From Mesostigma viride (Eukaryota > Streptophyta > Mesostigmatophyceae > Mesostigmatales > Mesostigmataceae), in NCBI GenBank assembly GCA_009746045.1, contig RPFO01000670.1, forward strand, positions 1,569,476 through 1,633,475: 64,000 nt of DNA, read 5' to 3'. The notes beneath the pieces were generated by a model. The model saw only the letters and a program-made list of their open reading frames with translations. It did not search any database and was not told the origin of the DNA. A program made the translations under genes and the position numbers. This document shows positions 19,701-30,103 of this stretch, piece by piece; within the stretch, counting starts at the first letter, position 1; every line of letters starts with the position of its first letter.

Positions 19701-20025
19701 AAGAAAAAGAAATATTAATTCAGATAGATCGCACAATTCACATGGAAAAAGAGAAGGTCAATTACGGCTTCGACGGAAACCCACTAACGTCAGATCGCAG
19801 TTTCAAAATACAATTGGCAGGGTAACACATGAAGATCAAATTGGACTTACCCTCAATAGCCTTGACACGGACGGCCTTGTCGCCCTTCTGGTTGTTGAAG
19901 ACGACAACCAGGTCGTCGACTTCTTTTTGGTATTTAGATTTAGTTGAGCCTGCTGCCGCCGCAGCAGCCTTCATTGGATTTGGTGAAGCAGCAGCCGCCG
20001 AGCTAGTCTCAACCATCCCAGGCAT
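16753..20025 (-). CDS. TEF3: Translation elongation factor 3 (ABC-F ATPase), two coding exons
   Basis: eEF3 is a ribosome-dependent ATPase that frees the E-site tRNA and assists translocation in the cytosol. Coding exons 20025-19851 and 19694-16753 join at a phase-1 intron (19850-19695, GTAAGT...TTACAG) to give about 1038 residues, close to the 1044 of yeast eEF3. Order: Ala/Ser-rich N-terminus, HEAT repeats (about 60-310), four-helix region, ABC1 (about 420-640: GPNDSGKTT, TLSGGWRMK, LLLDEPTNHLD), ABC2 (about 690-990: GVNGAGKST, ALSGGQKVK, LILDEPTNYLD) with the chromodomain-like insert (EYIQWRYAGG onward), and a Lys-rich tail ending SDSEEDD. EDLCNCKFSLAYGSKILL before ABC1 matches the fungal protein closely. 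The start is the first ATG after the 5' UTR intron. Both frames are uninterrupted. Several long plus-strand frames overlap it and are shadows. Confidence 0.96.
19695..19850 (-). other. eEF3 coding intron
   Basis: 156 nt, donor GTAAGT and acceptor TTTTTCTTTTACAG on the minus strand, splitting a Glu codon after its first base. Removing it keeps the frame between VRVKAIE and IVHLCNCADPE. Confidence 0.9.
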
Positions 20026-20032
20026 GTTGTTC

Positions 20033-20207
20033 CTGCATAATCAAAAGACCAGGAAAGAAAAAGAGGCAGAAAAGAGTGTTTAGGGGTGCAATTCAGGAGA
20101 CAGACAACCTTCCGGAATTCAAGGAAACGGCGGCGGCGCCGCCCACAGAAAAAAACGAAATTGCGAGCGAAAAAAAAAGAGAAAAAAAACGCCGCAACTT
20201 TGCTTAC
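20033..20207 (-). other. eEF3 5' UTR intron
   Basis: Minus strand GCGAGAG-GTAAGC at 20208/20207 and TTATGCAG at 20035-20033, seven bases before the start codon. The inside is T-rich near the acceptor. 5' UTR introns are common in highly expressed translation factors. Confidence 0.65.
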
Positions 20208-20259
20208 CTCTCGCACTGCTTAGCGGTGGAGAATTAAGAAACAACAGCGGCACTCTCTA

Positions 20260-20957
20260 CAAGAGAGAGAGGCAAAGGGACAGGAGAACGCTCCAGGCGC
20301 GCCTTGCTTGCTTGGGGATAGAGGACGAAGGAGCGCATGGCGACGCCAATTTGTTTGGTCCTGGTTACAGCTGGGCTGGTCGCTCGAACCTGATTGGTCG
20401 GTGGAGGAGCGAGCCCAGCGGTTATTTTTGCACCGTGCGCTTTTGCAATGTGGTCCATGTGGTCAGGTGAAATTCTGAAACGAACTCTGGCCCGATTGAT
20501 GATGTTTGTAACTGGAAGAAACTACGGACATATGAACAGTATCAACCATTACTTTACTCATTTCTTTGTCAAATCAATTTCGATCGCATTAATTGGCCTG
20601 AACTCGATTGAAGCTGGAAGATTTGGGACACAAGAATTGGCGCAAAAAGGAATGGTGCTGAGCCTTTCCGTCCGGGAAAAGCAACAACGATCTCCCATGC
20701 GTCGAATCTTTCAATTGTGGCGCAAACTCCAGCTGGCAAACCTGAATCGCGTTGGCGCGCAGGTTACCCGTTTGGCGGCGCGGTGACGATGCGCGCGGCA
20801 AGTGGCCGCCGGCGCCAACTATACACAGGGCTCACAGTTGGCAATTGGACTGAAGGCAAACGGCGAATTCAACCGAAAACGCGCGCGTTGTCACGACAAT
20901 TTCGAATTGGTCAAACAATAATTACCGGTATGTCCAACTTTCACGTCAAATTCTTTC
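20260..20957. other. eEF3 upstream region
   Basis: Presumed promoter side of eEF3, with a GA-rich run near 20255-20285. No TATA box and no gene recognised. Confidence 0.35.
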
Positions 20958-20989
20958 TCAAATGAGCACGTCAATGTTTGTCAAAATAC

Positions 20990-21290
20990 TAATTCTGACA
21001 GTACCTTTTAGTTTGACAGACATGCCGGCATCATAATTTGTAGTGCCGAGTAGACTGATCCAAATGCGCGCCTCCATGGCGAGGTCCAGGAAACTGGCAG
21101 CCGCATCACCGTTCAGGACATACAGTTGAATGCGGAGATCGATGTCGTGCTGCACAAGGTTGCGTGTTACAAGTACATCTAGTTTGAAACCAGGTTGTTC
21201 ATGTTGGAAGCACGGGTGACCATTACAGCACGTATGCCATCGTAAAATCGCGCGCCTGCAGATGTTTAGAAGGACAACCCGTAGTCTTTT
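20990..21290 (-). CDS. Possible orphan exon of unknown gene
   Basis: The minus frame has protein-like sequence FKLDVLVTRNLVQHDIDLRI followed by LYVLNGDAAASFLDLAMEARIWISLLG and NYDAGMSVK. It lies between an ATCTGCAG acceptor-like site (near 21255) and an AAAAG-GTAC possible donor (near 21000). The alternating hydrophobic pattern and balanced composition look coding. I do not recognise the family, and no companion exon is visible. It may be a fragment of a mobile gene. Confidence 0.3.
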
Positions 21291-22118
21291 GTGTAAAGCG
21301 TAACGGGCCTTATGCCAGTTCTGTCCGATTTTGGCAGTCCCAAGCAGCGGAGTATGGCCGAACCGCAACAGAATCGAGCTTTGATGGGACTTTTATGGCA
21401 CTCATAATACCTTCGGCGTTATAGAATGCGTGTCCTCAGGTGCCTTATATTGCAAGATTCCTGGTCCTACCGAGCTGTAACCTTCGTGGGGGGGTTCGTA
21501 AGCAGGTTTCTCCTTCAAGGTGCCCAGCTGCCCATCTACTGCCAGCTTCCGTCAATCCTGTCTCTGTATCCGAGAAACGTCTTGGCGGCCGCACGACATC
21601 ATGTACATGACGGCATGACAGCAGGCCACGGGGTTGGGCTTTGGGCGTGATGTATGCCTGCTTCGTCGGATCAATTCCTGGTTCAGTTGCACGTTTTCCA
21701 CATCGCAGCCGGATTCAACCCCGATCGCTCTATTACGCATGCCTTCTGCGCTTTGGAAGCGTCGAGAAGGCAACCCACTTGCTTCAGACGATCGTGCTTC
21801 TTTGATCACACAAAGGAGTACCACCAGATTTCCAAGGGCTGTCCTCAATTGCTGCCAGCGACATGTGAGCCGCTTATTGTTCCTTGTAATTTAGTTGGCC
21901 AGCTATCAACGAAATGGACTGTTGTCAAATGTTGACAGGTAACGCAGGGCTGGCCCTCTTTTCCAGATCCGTGCCTGACGCAATCACTACATGCCTTGCA
22001 TGCACGCCAACTGTACAAGGCACGGCACGCACGGCCATTTGCATCAATTGAGGCTGTGACCTATATGCGTCGCGCAGCTTGTTTGTCATGCCATGGGAAC
22101 AGTATGTGTGGGCTCGCC
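21291..22118. other. Spacer without a supported gene
   Basis: Short frames on both strands only, without motifs. I see no repeat shared with the rest of the window. Confidence 0.4.
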
Positions 22119-22230
22119 GTGAATATCAATGAGACAATCAGTGCATGCCAGAAATATGGAGAATACGGACCATGGTAGCTCGAGCCTGCCGTTACTTATC
22201 CGCGTTTTCGAGTCCTTCATGAAGATGGAT
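22119..22230 (+). repeat. Dispersed repeat, second copy of 15015-15120
   Basis: It shares CAATGAGACAA, GCCAGAAAT, GGACCATGGTAGCTCGAGCC, TGCCGTTA and TCCGCGTTTTCGAGTC in order with the segment that interrupts the tail at 15015-15190. Confidence 0.75.
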
Positions 22231-22744
22231 ATGAATATTGATTGAGAAAGTTACCTTTAAGGAGACGGTCCGGGCACGGATTTTTTGGCGCCGAAAAAAT
22301 TCGCGGTACCCGACCCTACCGTGAAAAAGTGATGCACGGTGCGCGCACCCCTACCGGAGCTGGCCACATGTGGCGACGTGCTTTCAGGCGACCTAGACAA
22401 AGATAACACGCGGAATGCAGAGAAAATGCGCGAATCTTAAATTTCACGAGTTTATGATGTTATTTCATATCGGAGTTGGTGCCTTTTGCAACATGTCGAT
22501 GATCACCACGGGGGTCCAATCTGAAAATTTCGTCGCGAGGAATAAATTAGAATGCACGCTAGCTGCGGTTATTGTCAGGTTTCATGGGCTTCAATTAGCG
22601 TCAAGGATGCGTTTACCATCCATCAAGCAAGGGAATACATTGTGCTACATGATCTCCCCACGGAGTCATGTTAAAATATAATTTAATTTTTATAAATGCG
22701 TTTACATGGAATAAAAGTAATGCCTTCAAAAATCTGCTGGGTCT
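22231..22744 (+). mobile_element. Spacer ending in a LINE family 1 tail (22611-22695)
   Basis: 22231-22610 has no supported feature. 22611-22695 reads CATCCATCAAGCAAGGGAAT, then GTGCTACATGATCTCCCCACGG-like tail sequence and ATAATTTAATTTTT, i.e. a 3'-end fragment only. Confidence 0.65.
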
Positions 22745-25612
22745 TGGCAAGTAAGTAAGTAAGTAGTAAGTACTTGCGTGTCATGCGCAAAGGCATGCCA
22801 CGGAGTACTATGCTAATCTCATTAGAAAAATAATTACACAAAAGTTTAAACAAATATCGTCTGCATCATCCCCCAACCGTTAAGCACTAGATGGGGATGT
22901 AATCCTCATCCGAGCTGTCCTCTACTGTAATGGCAGACGAGGCGGTAGTGTAGCGGCTATCCTCAGGACCAATAACCTCCACCTGCGGACTTCTACCCTG
23001 GCTAGCAACGGGCCGCGGGGCCCGTGGGGAGAAAACAGGAGCATACCCCTCGGGGAGGTGCTTATCGCAGATGGCAGCCCATTTCTCCTTGTCAATCATG
23101 CGGGCGCGGAGTACGGATAGTCCCAGAAGCCCTGCATCTTCAAGCAGTTGTGTCACATAGGTCCGGGTCGCGCCGCGCCGGTGCCCGGCGCGCGCAAGTT
23201 TGCCAGTGGGTTGCGATGGGACAAGGGGACCCTGCCATAGGAGGAGGTGTCTACCTGGTTGGCCCGTCTTAAGCCCCCCGGCAGGGCCCAAATCGGTATT
23301 CACCTGCATGGTCCGTGCGGGCAAGATGGCCGGCAAAGAGGAGGCGGCGGTGTCGGATGGTATGGGTGACAAGAGGGAGCTCGCAGTAGAGCTCGGCCCG
23401 GGTGCGGCGTTCTTGGTACGTAGCGGACGCCGAGGATATGACGGAGCATTCGAGTGACGGTGCCGTCAAGCTGCTGGCTCAGCGCCTGGTCCAGGGTCCA
23501 CGCCTCGCAGCCATAAAGGAGGATGCTGAGGACAAGGGCCTTGAACAGAATGCGCTTGCGTCGCTCACTCAGGTAGCGACAGGTCCAGAACCTGTCGAGG
23601 CGGCGGAGGGCCGCCCAGGCCTGGCCAATGCGGGTGTTGATGTCGTCGGCCGTGGAGGGAAGCCAGCTGCCAAGGAGCTTGAAGCGAGTCGCCGGGGGGA
23701 CGGGGCTGCCGTCTAGCAAGAGGAGGGTGGGTGGGGCTATCCCAGCAGGGAAGCCGATGGCCATGACCTCCGTTTTCTTGCTGATCATAAGCCCCACCGC
23801 CCGCGCTTCCAGTAATAAGCTGTCTAGCCACAGTTGGGCTGACTCTGGGGTTTCCACGAGTGTCGTGTCATCAGCGTAGATCAGATCGCTCAGGCGGTAG
23901 GGTGGGTCAACCCCGCCGTAGCTGGCGTACTCCGTGACCTCGATCCCCGGCGGGCGCCCCTCCACCCGGGCGAAGCGGGCTTGTGCACGCCGCATAATAT
24001 AGTCCACCATAATGATGAATAGATATGGGGAGAGCACACAGCCCTGCCACACCCCGGTGTGCAGGGGAAACGCCGGAGTGACGCCGTCGGCGGTACGGAC
24101 CTGGGCTTGGGACCCTTCATAGAACTGGCGGATGATCTCAACGATGTACGATGGGACACGGAACAGGTGAAGGACCACCCACAGGGCGTCCCATATAACC
24201 GTATCGAATGCCTTGGTGTAATCCACGAAGATCAATACCAACGGCAAGAGACCGGGGGCCAGGCGGCCCACTTCTTCGATCAGGCGGCGCGCGGTAATAG
24301 TGACCATAACACAATTGCGACCAACACGGAAGCCCATCTTGGACTCACCTAGGTGGGGATCGAGGCTGGCGCGCATGCGGTTCAGCAGGAGACGCATGAA
24401 GACTTTCAGCGCGCACGGCTTTGGAGGCATACGCCGCGGTAGTTGCCGGTATCCGCGGCGGACCCCTTGCCCTTGTACAGCATGACCCGGACAGCGGTCT
24501 TCCAATACGTCGGCGGGGGGAGGCCATCTCGTAGAATCCGGTTGCAAACACCACGGAGGAAAGGCTCAAGCTCAGGCATCTTAACCACCTCCGGTGAAAT
24601 ATTGTCCACTCCCATGGCAGCATCATTGCGGAGGGTGGAGATGGCAGCAGCCCATTCCTGGGGAGTCCACTCGTCGTGGGGGCCGTCCACCAAGGGGCCG
24701 GCCGGAGAGCGGTGGGACCAGGTAGTCCGTCTCGCTGGTGGGCGCCTGCGGGGGCTCAATGGGGCCGCCTCGGCTGGCCGCAGGGCGTGCAGCTGCAGCG
24801 GGGTCAAGCGGGGGGGGCGGGCCAGGGGCCCCTGATAGTTTGGCCTCGGAGCTGAACCAAATCTCAAGGCGTTCACTGGGGGTGCCTGGGATGTCAGCCC
24901 GTTGCGTTTCCCGGCGTCCGGTGAGACGGTCGAGAGAGCGCCATGCAGGCCGCCTTGTGCTGGTTGGCGGCCGTGTGGCGATTGATTTCGGCGGCAAGTG
25001 TCTCCACCTCGATCCTCCGCATGTGCGGCAGTACATGCTTGAGTAAGCCGTTCCTGGTACGGGTACAGGTCCTCCCCGCGGCGGCGGGCCTGCGCTAGCG
25101 CCAGCCGGGCGGCAACCACCCGGGCGTCGCGCAGGTAGAGCGGAGCTGGTCGGGCGCGGGGTTGCTCGGGGAGAAGCTTAGAGCCAAGCTCCACCGATCG
25201 CATGAACAGTTCGTAGGGTGGCGTGAGATCTACACCGCGATCTGCGTCCAGGTACATCAAAGGTTGCGCGTCCACGAAGGCAGACCTGATTGCATCGCGG
25301 CGTATCTCATCCGCTGACCACTTCTCCCTGCGCCCACGGACGGGGCGTAAGCAGGTCCAGTCAGGGCAGGGCCGGGGGCGGCGGCGCGCAGGAGCCTGAA
25401 GACGTAGGCGCAAGGTTGCGGTGACCATGCGATGATCCGATGCGACACTGGGGGTGGTCAGTGTACGGGCATCGATGACGGAAGAGCGCCAGCACTTGCG
25501 CACAAGTATGTAGTCCAAGCATACAGGTCTTGGCAAGTTAACCGTGATTATCGGTAAGACGCTCTCCAGGCGGCAGGCTGCATGGCGGGATATGCGCGTC
25601 TTATCTTTCCGT
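22745..25612 (-). mobile_element. LINE family 2 (RTE-like), 5'-truncated, 2.9 kb
   Basis: On the minus strand: the end of an APE endonuclease (PVCLDYILVRKCW, TPSVASDHRMVTATL), a linker, then RT: TYWKTAVRVMLYKGKGS, GFRVGRNCVMVTITARR, FVDYTKAFDTVIWDALW (24206-24232), GVWQGCVLSPYLFIIM, LIYADDTTLVETP (23866-23879), LGSWLPSTADDINTRIG and LLYGCEAWTLDQALSQQ. A post-RT region ends SSDEDYIPI. Frameshifts near 24420, 23415 and 23300 inactivate it. The 3' UTR ends in an (ACTT)n tail at 22748-22775. LINE families 1 and 2 share layout but not the C-terminus or tail. A second copy of its 3' end, inverted, is at 30104-30835. Confidence 0.88.
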
Positions 25613-26145
25613 GGGCCATCTACGTCGGCCACAAGCCCTGGCAAGCGATCCCCTCGACCACCGCGGCCCCAGCAACTCCAGCCCCAGCTTAGGGGAATAC
25701 AGCAGCAGTAGTGTAGAATAGTTAGACATGCAGTGGCCTTGTACATGCCCGCCTACTACAGGCACTATACCAGCTTATAGGCCTAGCCTTTTTAGTCATG
25801 TACATGTGTGCCTATGATGAGCCACCCTCCAGATGATAGCTTTATTTAATTATGCAGTGCCCATGCAGGGAGTAACTCTCTGCTGAGACGCCATGCCATA
25901 GCTCTTGTATAGCCATGATGATCTTCCCCCCACATGCCACGCTCCCCCTTAACTGGGCATAGCGCGATACATCATGAGGGTGCAGGTGCCTTGGTGCACC
26001 TCGAGCAAGTGTTGTTTACATCCCCACCCTTGCAGGAAGTAGCTTAGGATGTATGATAGGCCATATGCCCCCTCTCAAGGGCTATGTGCTACATATACTC
26101 CCAACGGAGTTATGTTACAATTCAATTCAATTCAATCTTTCCGTG
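25613..26145 (+). mobile_element. ORF1-only LINE relative, 3' end with complete 3' UTR
   Basis: 25616-25690 encodes the ORF1 C-terminus (AIYVGHKPWQAIPSTTAA) to its TAG. The 3' UTR that follows (GGGAATACAGCAGCAGTAGT..., GATGATAGCTTTATTTAATT, GGTGCAGGTGCCTTGGTGCA) ends in TGTGCTACATA, the stem ACTCC-CAAC-GGAGT, ATGTTACAATTC and repeats. No RT lies between ORF1 and the tail, so the element is complete at its 3' end without one. It joins the truncated 5' end of the LINE at 25612, head to head. Confidence 0.75.
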
Positions 26146-26473
26146 GAAGGTTGGTCTTTCTTGCGCCGCTGGGTGGAGGACAATTGCGCGGAAATGATAC
26201 GGTCGTGTGATCAGTTTCACCTTATTAATGTTTTGCTTCCTTAATCCGCTGACCCATTTTTGTCACTTTCATCACCATGCGTCCAGCCTGGCATTGTTGT
26301 CTCACTAAACACCCCTGTTCAAAAATGAAAAAATAATCATCACAGGCCACAACTCCAAATACCCGGGCCAACCAAGATGCTAGGAGTCTCTACACTTGAA
26401 GGGCTTTCAGAATATGCAATATTACCATGGCTTTATCAAAGCATTTGGATTGCTGGTTGTCTCCTTGATAAAT
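26146..26473. other. Spacer without a supported gene
   Basis: No open frame or repeat recognised. Confidence 0.4.
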
Positions 26474-26762
26474 TGAGTTAAAAATTAAACTATAACGTGA
26501 CTCCGTTGGGAGATCGGTGTAGCACGTATTCCCTTGCTGGATGGATGGAGATGCATGGGCGAAGCCGCGAAACCGAACTAAGCTAACTCTAAGCTAATCT
26601 AGAAAACCCTAACTACTCTCGTCAGCCAAGTGCCCCTTCCTCCTGGGGGGGGGGGGGGGGGCTTGCCCACAGGGACCGGCGTGTGAGCTAGCCTGGACAA
26701 TCGTCTTCCACATCTTCTTGTTCTGCATAGCAGTCCAAGCAAGAGAGAGGGAGTGAATTAGT
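26474..26762 (-). mobile_element. LINE family 1, 3'-end fragment, reverse orientation
   Basis: Minus strand: CAAGAAGATGTGGAAGACGA (last RT-ORF codons), a run of about 18 C near 26645-26662, CTAACTACTCTCGTCAGCC reversed, and the tail stem-loop with CTATAACGTGACTCCGTTGG. It matches 14690-14890. Confidence 0.75.
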
Positions 26763-26764
26763 TA

Positions 26765-27830
26765 ATTTTTTTATTAGGAACATAACTCCGTCGGGAGAAT
26801 ATGTAGCACATAGCCCTTGAGAAGGGGCAGATGGCCTATAATATGATTCTAAGCTATTTCCTGCAAGGGTGGGAATGTAAACGAAACTTGCTCTAGGTGC
26901 ACCAGGGCACCTGCATCCCCATGATCTATCAAGCTATGCCCGGCTAAGGGGGAGCCTGTAATGGGGGGGCAGATCATCATAGCTATACAAAAGCTAGAGC
27001 GTGGAGTTAACGTAAAGGATTTACGTTAGGTGGATAGAGATTGTTACGCTCTTTCCAACGGCACCTTGAACGCCTCATTTGGTTACGAGACGTAAAAGTT
27101 ATGACGTTCCTAGGCTGTGCCGACAGTACCCGGCGCGCCATATTGTGGGCGCGTACGGACACAGGATGTACAAGTGTCTCTTTGATAGTCCGCAGGACGT
27201 TGACAGGACTTGTACAGGACTTGATAGTCAATTGATAGGTAGGCGTGCTGTATAGCGCGCCAGGACCTATGAGACAATTAATGCTGAGTAATGTACGGAT
27301 AGGTCCACAGGAGCCGTATGGACAATTGATAGATCTGCGCGCCAAAGGCGTGCCAGAGTCTGTGGGATCAATTGATTGACACTTCAGCTGTGACAGTGCA
27401 GCTGAATACTTGGACGCGTCCCTAGCAAGTTATATGTGTGACTTGGTAGCACCAGGACGCTAGTAGCTCTTGCGTGCACGTTCTCTTGGCACTGCGACCT
27501 TGTCGTCTGTGCTGCGTGCAGTCTTGGAAGTGACGTGACTTACGTCTGCGTTTCCATTATTCAATAAAGGCAACATTCCTGCAAGAGCCATGGCGATCTT
27601 CGGCATTCACTCACAACTCGTGGCATCTCAGCAGAGAGCAGCTCTCTGCATGGGCACAGCATAACTAAATAATAAAGCTACTAGGCATCATCTGGAGTGT
27701 GGCTCATCATAGGCACACATGTACATGGCCAAATATTTCTCGTGAATCAGCTGGTATAGTGCCTGTAGGAGGCGTACATGTACTGTCATGGCCACGGTCT
27801 ATCTATTCTACACTACTACTGCTGTATTCC
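26765..27830 (-). mobile_element. ORF1-only element 3' UTR, interrupted by a solo LTR
   Basis: 26765-27004 and 27619-27830 are consecutive parts of the minus-strand tail seen at 25690-26145: the stem-loop, the GGTGCACC box, then TCTCAGCAGAGAGC and TACACTACTACTGCTGTATT. The break falls within the sequence corresponding to CGCCATGCC and carries the LTR target duplication. Confidence 0.75.
27005..27618 (+). mobile_element. Solo LTR of the element-C family
   Basis: 614 bp closely similar to the C LTRs (52999-53615). It begins AGTTAACGTAAAGG, ends CACTCACAACT and is flanked by perfect 5-bp repeats CGTGG (27000-27004, 27619-27623). It is a relic of LTR-LTR recombination. Several differences from the C LTRs suggest it is older than C. 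Confidence 0.9.
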
Positions 27831-28700
27831 CCTAAGCTGGGGCGTCTGGAGTCGCTGGGGCCGCGGGTGTCGCGTGCCAGGGCTTGTGGCAGACGTAGAT
27901 GGCCGCCCCCTTCCAGTACGCCGGCTGCCCCGCCTTGGTCTGCCGGAGCTGGAGGTAGGTCAGCCATAGCTCGATCCCGTCGACGTTGTTGCTGCGACAG
28001 GGTCAAGCCGTCGTCAAGGGTGTTCAAATTGAGTTTTCTCGAGCCGCTTGCGGCGTCTGAGAAAAGAAATCTTGTCCGCCAGGTTCTTAAAGGTGAGAAG
28101 GAGCGGGGGCGCCCCTGCCTAACCCCGCGCGCGGGGAAGGCGGTGGGCGACCAGCTCGATCTCACCATTTATAAGGCCCATGATGAGTGCCACCAAGGAT
28201 GTCGTTCTCAAACGCGTGTGCAAGCTTCACGGAGTTCTCACCTTCCACCAGGTCAAATTTCTTGACGATGACGTTGCATGAGGCTGCGCTTGGCGACCTC
28301 GGCCTTCTCGCGGAGGTCGAGCGTCTGCTGCTGGAGCTGTGCTGCGACGGCGGAGGTGGTGAAGGTGGTGTGCTGCTTAAGCATGTCCGCCCATGCAGGT
28401 CTGGATGGGAGGATCGAGCATCGCCAGCCAGGCCAGCAGGGGCTGGCTTGGCGCGGCAATGTCCTTCACCGCCTGGGCGGTGAGGCCTGCGGTGTTCTGC
28501 AGGACCTCGATCGATGGCGATGGCATTGTCCTTAAGGTGCTGGTCGATGTCGCGGAGCTGGGCGGTGATGGAGTCGGTGGAGGCGGAGGGGGGGGGGGAG
28601 TTAGATATAGACGGACGTCGGAGACGTTGGGGGACTCAGTGTGAGAGTGTGATCGAGATGCAGTAACGCCAGGGATCGGGCGTTCCTTGTCATTATTCAC
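27831..28700 (-). pseudogene. LINE ORF1 copy, reverse orientation
   Basis: Minus strand from about 28700: a Ser/Thr/Pro-rich start (SHSHTESPNVSDVRL, then a run of Pro), a helical stretch (VLQNTAGLTAQAVKDIAAPS, AAQLQQQTLDLREKAEVAKRS, coiled-coil-like), then RRM-like and C-terminal parts (FPARGVRQGRPRSF, TLSQQQRRRDRAMADLPPAP) and YWKG-type sequence at the end. The pieces lie in more than one frame, so it is a pseudogene. It keeps more of the N-terminal half than the copy at 13035. Confidence 0.65.
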
Positions 28701-29030
28701 TCCATATGTGGGCACACATTATATGTCGTGGACACATCACTCACACGAGTTGCCTAGGACAACTGGACTACGCTCAATTGTCCGCCACGTGTCCAGGCTC
28801 TAGAGGCTTCTAGACCTGGAGCAACGTTACTACGCACAACGTCCACTAGACTAGTTGCTAGCTACGTAACTTGCGTACACGTGTGTGCGTCGCGCCACTG
28901 CCGGCGCTCGGCACTGTTATTCAGTCTCCACCAGAATAACTCCGGTCACATTGTATGTTCCCCCTGCATGTGGCTCCGGCCACAAGTCAGCCTCGAGGTA
29001 TCTCAGCTAGCTAACTCCCATTATGTTTTC
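28701..29030. other. Unassigned insertion-like segment
   Basis: The sequence has no frame and sits between two ORF1-like pieces. CATTAT occurs at 28691 and 29019, but I see no matching terminal repeats. It contains CACGTGTCC and TCTAGAGGCTTCTAGACC, a short palindrome-like site. Origin unknown. Confidence 0.35.
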
Positions 29031-29039
29031 TTTCAGATT

Positions 29040-29811
29040 GGAACATGCTCCAAGTCTGACCAACCAACCGTTGCAAGGCAACCAGAGCCCATACAGTCTA
29101 GGGTGGAGGCGAGGAGGGTGGCGGTGGCGGTGGGGATGGTGGGGAGCTCAGCAGCCAACGTGCGACCCACAGCGCTGCCACATCTGCAGTTAGGGGCGTC
29201 ACGTGCTAGCTGTGAGATGGCTTCTTGGAGGTGGAGGAGGAAGGTGGATTCGGTCAAGGGGGAGGGGGCCCAGATCGAGGTCCGCGGCAGAGCGCTGAAG
29301 GAAGGGAGTGAATGCGGTGTTCAAACTTCATAGCTGGGACCATGCTACTGAGGTCGGCCAGCAACTGAGCACTGTGTATATAGTTCATGGCAGGTTTACC
29401 CATCTTTCTACCTATACTGGGAATCCTAGTGTCCTTTGGGCCAGGCCAGGTCAGGATATGCCGCCCTGCATGGTTGGCCAAGCCGCTAGCTGGGGGCCGG
29501 CCAGACCGAGGTCGGTGTCTACCTGACTGACCAGTGCGAGCAAGATGTCCTACGAATACTATTATACTATGCTGCCTAATCTCGTCCGAAATGCGAGGCA
29601 TACCCTGATACAAAGACTCTAAAGACCTATGTGTGGAAAACCCTACGTTCAGGGCCTGTCGGAGCATCCTGGTAACCGTGCCGTTCAGCCGTGTGGCCGA
29701 TGCAGCGTGTCCGTGAGTACGTGTCCATATATGCATACCTCGGCGCCATAGGTGAGCACCGTGAGGACCAGGACCATGCAGGAGCTTATTTTGGATGATA
29801 GCTCTAGTCAA
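29040..29811 (-). pseudogene. LINE family 1 RT C-terminal part next to an ORF1-like piece, reverse orientation
   Basis: Minus strand 29811-29290 encodes HAASATRLNGTVTRMLRQAL, GMPRISDEIRQHS, VFVGHLARTGQ and AMKFEHRIHSLPSALC, matching 14300-14660 with small insertions and a frameshift. 29290-29040 gives TESTFLLHLQEAISQLARDA, which may be the N-terminal helical part of an ORF1. A RHILTWPGP motif is shared with 14530. Confidence 0.6.
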
Positions 29812-30103
29812 AGTTGGCCAAAAGACGATCTTTTTTCCCCAGGGAAAAGTCTACCCCCCACTTTTTTCCCAGGGAGGGTAGGGAACCTCAATGGCCAATG
29901 TTGGCATTGGACAACTTAGTTGGATACTCCAATGGGGCTTTCCTTGGGTCAGACCACCCGGATAACCCATTACCCCTACATATAACGTGCTCATATAATA
30001 AGTGAGTGGGTTACGCGCGTGTAGTAGTAGTAGTAGGTAGTGTAGAATAGCAAGGCCTAGCCAACGTGGCCTTGTACATGTACGCCTATCATGATTATTG
30101 CCC
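29812..30103. other. Spacer without a supported gene
   Basis: It contains two short TTTTTTCCC-AGGGA-type repeats (near 29830 and 29860) and a (TAG)n stretch near 30020. 30060-30090 (GGCCTTGTACATGTACGCCT) is a trace of the ORF1-element tail. Confidence 0.4.

Noticed and set aside
17029-19947. Long plus-strand frames of 592 and 376 codons
   Set aside because: They lie antisense to eEF3. GC-rich third positions keep the opposite strand open, and their products are Leu/Val/Arg-rich with no domain.
25600-25625. Twin-priming inversion of a single LINE at the head-to-head junction
   Set aside because: The two sides belong to different element types (family 2 RT and the ORF1-only element), so two separate truncated insertions fit better.
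28697-29018. Another solo LTR between CATTAT repeats
   Set aside because: There are no AGTT/AACT or TG/CA ends, and the CATTAT repeat also occurs inside the segment. The evidence is too weak.
29812-29880. Coding sequence over the AAAAGTCTACC/TTTTTTCCC repeats
   Set aside because: The frame is short and low-complexity, and overlaps simple repeats.
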